A stretch of 64,000 nt of DNA from Symbiodinium natans (taxonomy: Eukaryota; Sar; Dinophyceae; Suessiales; Symbiodiniaceae). Positions 32,399-42,359 of this stretch are shown in pieces (position 1 is the first letter of the stretch; each line of letters begins with the position of its first letter). The notes under the pieces are model-generated. The model saw nothing but the letters and a program-made list of their open reading frames with translations. It did not search any database and was not told the origin of the DNA. The position numbers and the translations under genes were made by a program. Where the stretch lies: positions 253,654 through 317,653 of the forward strand of contig CAJNDS010002640.1 of assembly GCA_905221605.1 (NCBI GenBank). The letters are read 5' to 3'.

Positions 32399-32947
32399 TT
32401 GGCATGTCCCAATGGATCGCCCCGAAGGAAATTCAAAATGCACCATGAGGTGCATGGCGTCCGGACTCCGTCTTTGTCGCGTCCAATGCAGCAGAACCCG
32501 CAGCTCAGGGTCTATGTGACCCTAAGGTGCGGGCTGTGCTGCCTTGCACGCGAGAAGGACGGAGTCCGGACGCAGTGCTGCGCGGGTGCGTGTGCCATGT
32601 CAGCAACATCGTGGCCGGGCCTTGATGCCAAACAGAAGCGCCAGATGGTGACCACAGGCAGGGCAGCTCTGGCAGCTTTGGTGGGTGGGAGAGTGTGCAA
32701 CGTGTGCCACGTGTGCCTTCGCCAGTTGTCACACGCTGGTGGCCTCCTCCAGACCTGCTCAGGCAGCGCAGGTCCCAGGCCAGCCCGGAAGCGAGAGGCT
32801 GCTGGATGCGAAGGAAATTCCGATGGAAGGACCGCTTGCCTGGGGCTAAGCCGCAGCCCACTGCACCGTTGGCCGCGCATCTCGTTAAAGCAGCCTCTGG
32901 TTCTTTGGTTGTGGTTCGTGAAGCATGAGAGGACAGGGTTTGCTTGA
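32399..32947 (+). pseudogene. Cys-rich open frame with CNVCHVC (C6)
   Basis: The frame is 182 codons. It contains CGLCC, then MSATSWPGLDAKQKRQMV, AALAALVGGRVCNVCHVCLR and QLSHAGGLLQTC. Near-identical frames occur at 41775-42359 and 48451-48954, and a damaged one at 58202. The first ~40 codons run through the class Z palindrome and are not ancestral. The CNVCHVC stretch suggests a small zinc-binding knuckle, but only the three recently duplicated copies share it. Elsewhere the same region reads VRNVCLRKLSYAGGLPDLL in another frame. Confidence 0.35.
32457..32573. repeat. Imperfect ~117-bp palindrome (class Z), C6 copy
   Basis: Left arm GCGTCCGGACTCCGTC..., right arm ...GACGGAGTCCGGACGC, centre GGGTC-TATGT-GACCC at 32515. 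Confidence 0.9.
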
Positions 32948-33181
32948 AAGGTCTGAGTGGGCCGCAACCAGAAGGTGTAAAACTGCGGGCCGGAGGGGAA
33001 GATGCGGGATTATCGACAATGTTTCGAATGACTGTCGAGGCCCAATCCGCCCCTCGTCCAACACGTCCATGACAGGCCTGGCCGTGCTATTGACTCTGAA
33101 GACCACTCTTCGGATCAGCCACCTCGCTAGCGGATCGCGCGGATCCACATGTAGAGAGAAATCCGTTTTTCCTGCAACCGG

Positions 33182-33600
33182 ACCACATGTGGGCCCTGAA
33201 GGATTCCAAAAAATCCTTCAGCCCCCACATGTGGGCCCGGAAGGATTCCAAAAAATCCTTCAGCTCCCGCATGTGGGCCCTGAAGGATTCCAACAAATCC
33301 TTCAGGCCCCACATGTGGGCCCTGAAGGATTCCAAAAAACCCTTCAGCCCCCACATGTGGGCCCTGAAGGATTCCAAAAAATCCCTAAGGCCCCAAAAGG
33401 ATTCCAACAAATCCTTCAGGCTCCACATGCGGGCCCTGAAGGATTCCAAAAAACCCTTCAGCCGCACATGTGGGCCCTGAAGGATTCCAAAAACTCCTTC
33501 AGCCCCCACCAGTGGGCCCTGAAGGATTCCAATAAATCCTTCAGGCCCCACATGTGGGCCCTGAAGGATTCCAATAAATCCTTCAGGTCCCACTTGTAGA
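33182..33600. repeat. Array of ~10 units of 42 bp, each two small palindromes (C6)
   Basis: The unit is CCCACATGTGGG (self-complementary) joined to CTGAAGGATT-CCAAAA-AATCCTTCAG (hairpin). Units differ by scattered substitutions; one is truncated near 33385-33400. Two plus and two minus frames stay open because 42 is a multiple of three. The array lies exactly where C6 jumps to the upstream block of C7. C8 at 42592 and C11 at 58825 have no array there. Confidence 0.95.
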
Positions 33601-33679
33601 TGATGTTCGACTAGATGCTCAAAGGCTCCCTTCCAGCCAGGAGCAGAAGGTGCACGCCGGTCTGTATTGGAATTTCTCT

Positions 33680-36600
33680 ATCATTGGCCGGGGGGGGGGT
33701 AATTGATTATAGGGCACACAGAATATCTATCAGGGTTTTCGCAGGGTATATAGAGTACGTAGCGGATATACCATAGCGCCATCTGGGACTTCAACGAGAC
33801 TCTCTGCAAGATTCTTGAGTGGAGCCCGTTCAAGAATCCTACAAAAGCAACGGAGGTGATCAGGCCTCGGCTGTCTCAGGGCTGCGAGCGGTGGAAGCGC
33901 TAACGGTGGAGGTGGTCAGGAAAACGTAGTGGCAGGGAGAGCGGTTACAGTGGTTAGGGGTGGTGGGGGTGATGGGGGCTGGGTGGGAGCACGGTGAGGC
34001 GGTGGTAGAGGTATGGGAGTGTGGGGCTGCTTGGGCGGGGCTGCAGTAGTTTTAAACGTCCTAAGAAGGCGGTGGAGGTGCATGGTGAGATAGTGCCGAT
34101 GGTGGGAGAGGTGTGGTGGGCTTTGTAAAAATTGTGCAAATATGCAGTGTTGATAGGGCTGGGTTAGGGTGGGGTTGATGCGGCTGGGTCTGGGGGCGCG
34201 GAGGGGTGTGAGGAAGCCCTTGTTGCTCTGCTATACCCCCATCAACCCCCCCCCTCCTCCCGCGCTCTTTCCATCTCCGACGATGCGCCTAAGCAATAAT
34301 CCACAAGTCCTTTCAATCCACTATCAATGGCTCGCGAAGGAGATGAATAAAGATGAAACCTCCAAGAAGGCCACAGCACCGGTCTTAGACGTCTGTTTGT
34401 ATTTTCGTCTGTCTCAGTCAGTATGTGTGTGTGCTCTGGAATTCAGGATATATGCATAATGGGGAGGGAGGGCGGGCCGTCCTATTTTTCATACGCTATA
34501 GTGGGCGGTGCAGGCGCGAGCATCAGGTCACAGATGAACGCCCTATCTTGCAGAGTTTTATGTTTTGTGTCTGGATGCTTGCGCACAGAGTTTTTTTGCA
34601 TCAAGGCAGCAGAAGAGCCGGAGGCTTTCCTCCAGGCGTTGATGCAGGACTGGGCCGAGGCCGGCAGGGGAGCGGCGGAGTTTTCTCAGCGCGGTGTGGA
34701 CTGTTTCCAGGGTGGCATGTTGTAGCTAGTCGCTTGGGCATGCTTGGAAGGCAGACCGCCTCGAAATCGAAGCTTGCAAGGAGGCCATGCCAATGCCACG
34801 ATCATGAGTTGCAAGGCTGCCTATAGAGTCGGCATCTTGCGTGCGCTGGCGGGCGTCGCGCGCGCGCGAGCGCGCGCGCATCCTGAGGCCAAGCAGGCGG
34901 CGACCCTCCGGCGCCTTGAGGGGGATCTCTGGCAACATCTGGGGGGCGCTGGCTTGGGGAAGTGGTTTGCGACGGCTGGACGGCCTGGCGTTGCGTGGAG
35001 GAGCGTTGGCAGCGGTACCTTCGCAGCTGGTGCACATCCGCAGGCCACGAACCGCAGCGTTCGAACCCGGTCTGAACAGATCGTGACTCGCGGTCGCGAT
35101 CTGGTCGAATTGCGCTCGAACGCTGCGGTTCGTGGCCTGCGAATGTGCAGTTCCTGGGCGCAGTGGAGGCCCGCACATACCCGCACTACGACTTGGTCTT
35201 GGCAGTTCTTGGCATGTCCCAGTGGCTGGTGGATTCTTAGTTGTCCGTGAAGCATGAGAGGAAAGGGGGTTTGCTTGAGGTCTCAGTGGGGCGTAAAGTT
35301 TCAAAGGACGGCCGGAGGGGAAGATGTGGGGACTGTCGACAAATATCCATTGACCACCAAACCGAGGCCCCTGCCGTTAAGTTTATACGTCTAGCTTCGT
35401 GTCTGCTCGATCTTGGCTTTTGGCAGGTATCGGCGCAGTCGCGAGCTGTTCTTTGAGCCATCCCTCGTGCACTGGCGGCCTTCCCGGCTGCACTTGAAAT
35501 GTCATTCTTGCTGGAACTTACATGCCAAATGTGGCTTGGATCACCTCTCTCGTAAGATAGGGGGCTTTCACTCCGAAGATTGCTTCCAGCGCGTGATGCC
35601 AAGGACACAGCCGCAAGCAAGCACTCTCATAAGGTTGCAAGTTGTTGGGTCAGTTGGCGGTGTTGGCCTGAACCTCACGCGCGCCATGAGACTCCCAGAA
35701 GGCCTGTAGCAGCCGCGGCATGCAACAGATGTTTGAAAGTCGAAGGAGGCAGAATGGGGCAGATGTGATCACTTTCGTGTTTTAAGTTGGCCGTGGCAGG
35801 CTTTGCGCTGTCTGAGATGCCAGATGAAGCGGAAACGGGCGGGATGCAGCTTGAGGAGGCAGAAAGAGGGCCACTGCCAGATGCCAACCTTAAGTTCGGG
35901 AGAGTTTCTGGAAGTGTCCAGGCAGTTGTCACTTGCACCATAACATGAACCTCCCTGCAGCGTCCGAGCTCAAAGGGTTTAGACTTTGAGCTGATTTGTG
36001 CAGCTGATCGCAAAGCGATGGGCGCCACACAGCCACTTGATCACGCACTCAGATGCCGTGTTTGGTCCGCGTGTTGTCGGGTCCAAGACTGGTGCTTTGC
36101 ATGCTCGTAGACATCGGTAGGCTGATGGCATCTGACGATGGACCCTAAGGTGCGCGTTTTGCTGTGTCGGACGCGACAAGGACGGAGTCCGGACGCAGTG
36201 CTTCGCGGGTGCACGCGTGTTCCATGTCAGCAACATCCTGGCAGGGGCCTGGCCCTGATGCCATTCCCCTGCCGCAAGGCAGGTGGCTTCCGCAGCTTTG
36301 GCGTGCGGAACGTGTGCCTTCGCAAGTTGTCATATGCAGGCGGCTTGCCGGACCTCCTTACAGGGCGGAGGTCCCAGGCCGGATCTGAAAAATGATGTTG
36401 CCGTTTGGGACTGCATGCTGCTTGCGTGAGTTCTTGTGAGCGCCACCGACCTCCGATGAGATCCGCTGACTCGCAAGCCAAGCAGCCAAGCCCAAACCCG
36501 TAAACACCCCTCCAGCGTCTAGCGTCTGCAGGGCAAAGAGGAGAAGAACAAGGAGGCGCGGACTGGCAGCGGATCGGACGTTCGCTACTAGCAGGAATTT
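33680..36600 (+). pseudogene. Array unit C7, short variant like C5 and C10
   Basis: Distinct upstream block (33690-34240). Then HYQWLAKEMNKDETSKKATA (34320-34390), FCIKAAEEPEAFLQALMQDW (34585-34665), HAWKADRLEIEACKEAMPMP (34738-34805), a GC-rich interrupted exon block (34840-34920), the class E5 palindrome (35032-35148), a jump to AKCGLDHLSRKIGGFHSEDC (35525-35585), a LEVSRQL block with a 2-base loss near 35900 and the Cys-rich block (36140-36400). The AT-rich block of C8 follows after a deletion at about 36597. Confidence 0.5.
35032..35148. repeat. Imperfect ~117-bp palindrome (class E5), C7 copy
   Basis: Same structure as 26018-26134. The arms begin and end GCACATCCGCAGGCC / GGCCTGCGAATGTGC. 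Confidence 0.9.
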
Positions 36601-37189
36601 TGGGTACATAGCGCATCAGGGGTTTTCATGGGGTATAGAGGACATAGCGCATGCAGGCTAATATGGGGTCACTTTCGCGCCGTGAATCTGAGGTGCTCTT
36701 TGAGACTTTAGCGAGATTCTCTTCAAACTTTGCCCGGTAAAGTACCTTGCGTTGCGAGACTAGTGGGAGTGATTGGGTTTCAGGGGTGCGAGCGGTGGAA
36801 AGCGCTGGGAGGTGGTCGGGTGATGCGGGGGGTGGGGTGTGGGGTGGGGGTGGTTGATGGGGGTGGCGTGGGTGCAGGCGGCTGGTGAAGAGGGCAATGA
36901 GGGCGTGGCTCTGCGCTTGGGTATACAAGGTATGTAGAGTATATGGATGTGTTTGGAGTTTTTTCCATTATCTGAGGTTTATATAGGTTTACATAAGGCA
37001 TAGAAGGTGTGAAAGGTAGGTGGGGTTTATATAGTGTATGGGGCATGTATTTTGGAGGTGGTGTACAATATGGGTACGTAACATATACGGTATATAGGGT
37101 ACATAGGGTACGCAAGCATGTTGGAGCACATTAAGATATGTAGCGTATATGCGTGCGTGAATCAACAGGATGGTCAGACGGAAAAGAAG

Positions 37190-38490
37190 AAGAGGAATGG
37201 GGAAGGGGTATCGGGGAGAAGAGGATAAGGAAGACGAGGCGAGGGTGCGATCGTCAAGAAGAGATCAAAAAGGTGGCCCGAGGGGTCGTCGCCACCAGTT
37301 TTGCTTGTCCTGGAATAGCTGCCTTTGTATCGCCTGGAATCCACGGTGGCTTACGTTGACGTAACCCTCAAGTTACTCAAGTTCTCCAGTAGGAGCTGCC
37401 GCTGCTTCGAAACAGGCGTGCGGCAATGAAAGTGAGGGCAGCGAGCCCCAGCCCGCCTCCGAACAGGACGCGGGCATGCATCCAGCGCCAAGGTTCTTCG
37501 CCTTGTGCGCCTAGTCCTTCTTGGCAGTTTTGTTTCTGCATGCTTATGCTTAAAACCACAACCCCTCTCCCACGCTCTCCATTTCCGACGGTGCGCCTAA
37601 GCGATCATGAGCAAGTCTCGGAATGCACAATCGATGGCTGGCGAAGGAGATGAAGAAAGATGACCTCTCCAAGAAGGCCACGGCACCGATCTTGAACATG
37701 CCGTGAGATTGCGGTGGCAGTGTCCGTGCTACGATCTCTCTCTTTCTGTCTCTCTCTCGCTCTCGCGCTCTCTCTCTCCCTCTCTCTCTCTCCCTCCCTC
37801 CCTCCCTCTCTCTCTGTCCGTGCGTCCGTGCGTCCGTGCGAAGAGGAATGGGGAAGGGGTATCGGGGGGAAGAGGATAAGGAAGACGAGGCGAGGGTGCG
37901 ATCGTCAAGAAGAGATCAAAAAGGTGGCCCGAGGGGTCGTCGCCACCAGTTTTGCTTGTCCTGGAATAGCTGCCTTTGTATCGCCTGGAATCCACGGTGG
38001 CTTACGTTGACGTAACCCTCAAGTTACTCAAGTTCTCCAGTAGGAGCTGCCGCTGCTTCGAAACAGGCGTGCGGCAATGAAAGTGAGGGCAGCGAGCCCC
38101 AGCCCGCCTCCGAACAGGACGCGGGCATGCATCCAGCGCCAAGGTTCTTCGCCTTGTGCGCCTAGTCCTTCTTGGCAGTTTTGTTTCTGCATGCTTATGC
38201 TTGAAACCACAACCCCTCTCCCACGCTCTCCATTTCCGACGGTGCGCCTAAGCGATCATGAGCAAGTCTCGGAATGCACAATCGATGGCTGGCGAAGGAG
38301 ATGAAGAAAGATGACCTCTCCAAGAAGGCCACGGCACCGATCTTGAACATGCCGTGAGATTGCGGTGGCAGTGTCCGTGCTACGATCTCTCTCTTTCTGT
38401 CTCTCTCTCGCTCTCGCGCTCTCTCTCTCCCTCTCTCTCTCTCCCTCCCTCCCTCCCTCTCCTCGTCCGTGCGTCCGTGCGTCCGTGCGT
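37190..38490 (+). repeat. Tandem duplication, two units of 651 bp
   Basis: AAGAGGAATGGGGAAGGGG at 37190 recurs at 37841. Every following landmark repeats at +651, including the GATCTCTCTCTTTCTG junction at 37734 and 38385. I noticed only two or three differences (for example CTTAAAACC against CTTGAAACC), so it is recent. The junction lies in the GTGCGTCC microsatellite. Confidence 0.95.
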
Positions 38491-38563
38491 CCGTGCGTCC
38501 GTGCGTCCGTGCGTCCGTGCGTCCGTGCGTCCGTGCGTCCGTGCGTCGTCCGTGCGTCCGTGC

Positions 38564-38606
<43 letters not shown>

Positions 38607-38607
38607 G

Positions 38608-38667
<60 letters not shown>

Positions 38668-38672
38668 TGGGT

Positions 38673-38762
<90 letters not shown>
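38460..38762 (+). repeat. Compound microsatellite GTGCGTCC, TGCG, TG
   Basis: About eleven GTGCGTCC octamers, then about 25 TGCG tetramers (38562-38668), then about 43 TG dinucleotides (38674-38761). Step-like conversion from one motif to the next suggests successive slippage expansions. Confidence 0.97.
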
Positions 38763-41096
38763 GAGGGGGATAGGGAGGGAGGGGGGCCGTTTTTTTTCGT
38801 GTGCCAGCGGGCGGTGCAGCCGCGAGCAGAAGTCTTGGTGAATGCGCTATTTGGCAGAGTTTTATAATTTGGCGGACTCGCACGACACGAAGTGCCCACG
38901 ACCACTGGTGCATGATGTCGTCTCGAACTGTCTGGATGCTTGGACACGGAGCTTTTGCATCAAGGCTGCAGAAGAGCGCGAGGCCTTCCTCCACGCATTG
39001 ATGCAAGACCGGGCCGAGGCCGGCAGGGGAGCGGCGGAGTTTGCCCAGCGCGCTTAATGTGCAACGTGTGGACAGTCTCTATGGCGGCATGTTGTAGCTA
39101 GTAACTGCTCGTAGCTTGGGCATGCTTGGGAGGCCGACCGCCTCGAAATCGAGGCTCGCAAGGAGGCCATGCCAATGCCACGAGCATGAGTTGTAAGGCT
39201 AACGAGAGTTGGCATCTTGCGCTCTGGCCTGTGGTCTCTGGCCTGTGGTCTCTGGAGCGCGGGCACGTTCCTGAGGCCAAGCGGGCGGAGACAATGCGTC
39301 GCCTCGAGGTACAGGGGCCAGGATCTGGGGGATCTCCGGGAATATTTGGGAGGCTCTTGCTTTGGGAAGTGGTTTCCGACGGCTGGGCGGCCTGGCGGTG
39401 CGTGAAGAAGCGTTGACAGAGGCACCTTCGCAGTTGGTGCACCTTCGCAGGCCGCGAACCGTGCCGTTCGAGCACAGTTTGAACTGCTCGTGAGCGCCGC
39501 GGACTTCAAGGAGGCCGGCCGGAGTCTGCCAGAGGGTCTGCGAGGCAGCGCTGATCAAGACAGTCGCAAACAAAGTCGCAGTGTTTACAGGCCAGAGTGC
39601 AGTTCGTGGCCAATGTGGAGGCGACTCCGGGCAGAGAGACTCGCAAGTGCTAGTAGCCTGCACTTGTCCACACTTCGTCTTGGCGTTTTGGCAGATCTTG
39701 GCATGTCCCAGTGGCTGGCCCCGAAGGAAATTCCAATGGAAGGACCGCTGGCCTGGGGCTAAGCCCTGGATTCTTGGCTGTTCGTGAAGCATGAGAGGGC
39801 AGGGGGTTTGCTTGAGGTCTCAGTGGGCCATACCCAAAAAGGCTTAAAGCGGCCGGAGGGGAAGATGCGAGGATTGTCGACAAATATCGATCGTCCGTCG
39901 AGGCCCCATCTGCCCCTGCCTCGTCCACTTCGTCAATGACAGGCCGGTCGGTTCTCATTGCATGGGCACGCTTTCGGATGCAACAGTACGAATCAAGTTA
40001 AAGCACCTACACGAGGTGCACACCTCTTGCAACGTCACAGCTTCTTCATGCTTCCACCATAATCTGAAATATGTGAAGTGGATGTTCAAGGGGCCGGACA
40101 GACGCTGCTGCACCACGCTCCACACATCCCCACACCCTCGTGCGCACTCTGTACGAAACCAGTTCGGGGGAATTTCGAGGACGAGCTTGTCAGCGATTCT
40201 GGCACGGGCCAGCGGGCGGTGTATGCGCCGCTTGTCGCAGCTGTTGCGGCACGCGAGGTGGGCAACCAAGGGGGGGGTTTGGAATTGGGCCAAGTGCGGC
40301 CCAGAAGCTGTGATGCCCCCATGATTGGTTCGGCCAATGTGACAAGGAACGAAAAGGACTCGCAAGGACTCTGTAAGCATTGAAGGTCTTGGAAGACCGA
40401 GAAGTTTCCTGAGGCTGTGTAGTTGGCTTCCCTCTGCGACAGGATCCCCAACTTCCCCAACAACGCACGAGAAACGGGTGGCAAGTCAAAAATGTGGATC
40501 CCTGTGGCAAGCAAAGTGCCGGCAGCGACGTCCTTGCGACAGCTACGCGGTTATTTTTGTTAGGAGTAGTGCAAATAACGCGTCAAGTTTGCTCCATTTT
40601 GCTCTTGTGTTTCCCAGAGTCCCCTCAGAACAATAACAAGCAGCCTCTCTGCCCCCTTTCCTCTCGGAGTGCAGTGCCAAACCGACACGAGTGATGGCTC
40701 TTCCCGCGGAGGTGCCATCACGAAGCCCATCTTGAAGGCCAGCTGGGCGCCAACGTTGGACGTTCCTGTCCTGCGTCACCAGGGTATTGCTTCCGCACAG
40801 ATTGCTAGGGTGCTGGCGACCGCAAGCACGCGGCTGCTTGCCGAGGGCAAGCCTGCGGGGACGCTCCTTGAATGCACGACTCAGCACGAGTTATGACTGA
40901 ATGAGCTGCCGTGTCGCATCATGTGCGGCGTACCTCGCAAGACACTTTTGAGGAAACTCCCAAATCAGATTCCTCTGATGACAGCGCACACATCTCAGCC
41001 GAGCAGAGCAGAGAGAGGGAGAGAGAGTGCGCGACTGGGGTTGCTGCTCTCTTGCTGCTTTGAGTTTGCGAGTGTGCGTCACATGATGCTACGTAG

Positions 41097-41147
41097 GTTT
41101 ACCCTGACTATGATGGCGAAGATGACTTTGTTTCCTTCGAAGAGTGA
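41097..41147 (+). pseudogene. C-terminal exon relic, VYPDYDGEDDFVSFEE-stop (C8)
   Basis: Same version as C6 31554. The second tail at 41215-41255 is truncated at its start (YDGNDDGLVCFE-stop), as expected if a palindrome-mediated deletion removed the sequence between them. Confidence 0.45.
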
Positions 41148-41774
41148 GCTGGAGTGAGCTCGAAGCAACCGGTAAGCGACAGCGATGCTACGGTATGGTA
41201 GGCAAGAAGGCTGGTTATGACGGGAATGACGACGGCCTTGTTTGCTTCGAGTGAGCTCAAAGAAGACACCCGAAGAAGCCGGTGGTGAGCTACAGCAAAG
41301 CTCATTTGAGCATGCCCCTCGGTCTCACTGCGCCAGACCGTAGTGCACTTTCATGCACTTGCGTTAGGCGCCTGGCAAAGCTCAAGTAGTCTGACATGGG
41401 ATCATTGCTGTCTAGGGTTGGACCCTCGACCCTGTGTGAGGGAGGCGCCTGCTGCACGGCTGCAGAGGTTTGGCTCACAGCGTTAGTCGGCTGACCCGCC
41501 ATTTCAACCGGCGCTTCTGTCATCTTCACTCTCTGTTTTCGTTTCATTTCGTTTCCAAATTCCCTGCCGAGCTGGTGGCAACAAAAAGGCGGCGATTGTG
41601 CAACTCTGACAGGTATGAAGGGGCACCGTGGGCACACGTTTATGCACTTTCATTTGAAGCCTGCCAGAGTGTCTGCGAGGCAGCGCTGTTCAACAGTCGC
41701 AATCATGTCGCAGTGCTTACAGGTCCTTGGCTGAAGTAGAAGTGCAGCGAGCATGTTGAGAAAAGACGGGCAAG

Positions 41775-42359
41775 TTGCCTGTACATTCCCACACTAGTTC
41801 TTGGCAGTTCTTGGCATGTCCCAATGGATCGCCCCGAAGGAAATTCAAAATGCACCATGAGGTGCATGGCGTCCGGACTCCGTCTTTGTCGCGTCCAATG
41901 CAGCAGAACCCGCAGCTCAGGGTCTATGTGACCCTAAGGTGCGGGCTGTGCTGCCTTGCACGCGAGAAGGACGGAGTCCGGACGCAGTGCTGCGCGGGTG
42001 CGTGTGCCATGTCAGCAACATCGTGGCCGGGCCTTGATGCCAAACAGAAGCGCCAGATGGTGACCACAGGCAGGGCAGCTCTGGCAGCTTTGGTGGGTGG
42101 GAGAGTGTGCAACGTGTGCCACGTGTGCCTTCGCCAGTTGTCACACGCTGGTGGCCTCCTCCAGACCTGCTCAGGCAGCGCAGGTCCCAGGCCAGCCCGG
42201 AAGCGAGAGGCTGCTGGATGCGAAGGAAATTCCGATGGAAGGACCGCTTGCCTGGGGCTAAGCCGCAGCCCACTGCACCGTTGGCCGCGCATCTCGTTAA
42301 AGCAGCCTCTGGTTCTTTGGTTGTGGTTCGTGAAGCATGAGAGGACAGGGTTTGCTTGA
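41775..42359 (+). pseudogene. Cys-rich open frame with CNVCHVC (C8)
   Basis: 194 codons, near-identical to 32399-32947 over its shared length. Same caveats: the N-terminal third reads through a palindrome. Confidence 0.35.
41869..41985. repeat. Imperfect ~117-bp palindrome (class Z), C8 copy
   Basis: Same arms as at 32457. Confidence 0.9.

Larger units (their letters stand above)
28790..33181 (+). repeat. Segmental duplication, copy 1 (C6), partner 38231-42592
   Basis: Long stretches align base for base with the C8 copy at an offset of about 9.4-9.6 kb. Examples are 29212-29880 with 38786-39454 and 32400-33181 with 41816-42592. Differences are mainly the microsatellite length, the 176-bp palindrome (absent from C8) and scattered substitutions. 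Confidence 0.85.
27820..33680 (+). pseudogene. Array unit C6, long
   Basis: Opens with the AT-rich block (27835-28330) and runs through all modules: a Lys/Glu-rich stretch (28370-28470), SKQACGNESEGSEPQPASDQ (28605-28680), LAKEMKKDDLFKKATAPILD (28845-28905), a complex microsatellite (28980-29180), AAEEREAFLHALMQDRAEAG (29390-29480), FELLVSAADFQEA (29900-29945), KEIPMEGPLAWG (30150-30188), the FMQQYE-equivalent, damaged (30400), KMWIPVASKVPAATSLRQLR (30925-30985), tails at 31554 and 31783, a 176-bp palindrome between those tails, the class Z palindrome and Cys-rich block (32457-32800), and ends in the 42-bp palindrome array. From 28790 to 33181 it is near-identical to C8 38231-42592. Confidence 0.5.

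Noticed and set aside
32925-33599. 224-codon frame with repeated HVGPEGFQKILQ motif
   Set aside because: Produced by the 42-bp palindromic array. Similar frames are open on the other strand and in a second plus frame.
33182-33600. Possible CRISPR array
   Set aside because: There are no unique spacers; the repeats abut directly, and the setting is eukaryotic.
38195-39006. His/Thr/Arg-rich or Cys/Val-rich long frames (also 28747-29432)
   Set aside because: Translations of GT, TGCG and CT microsatellites.
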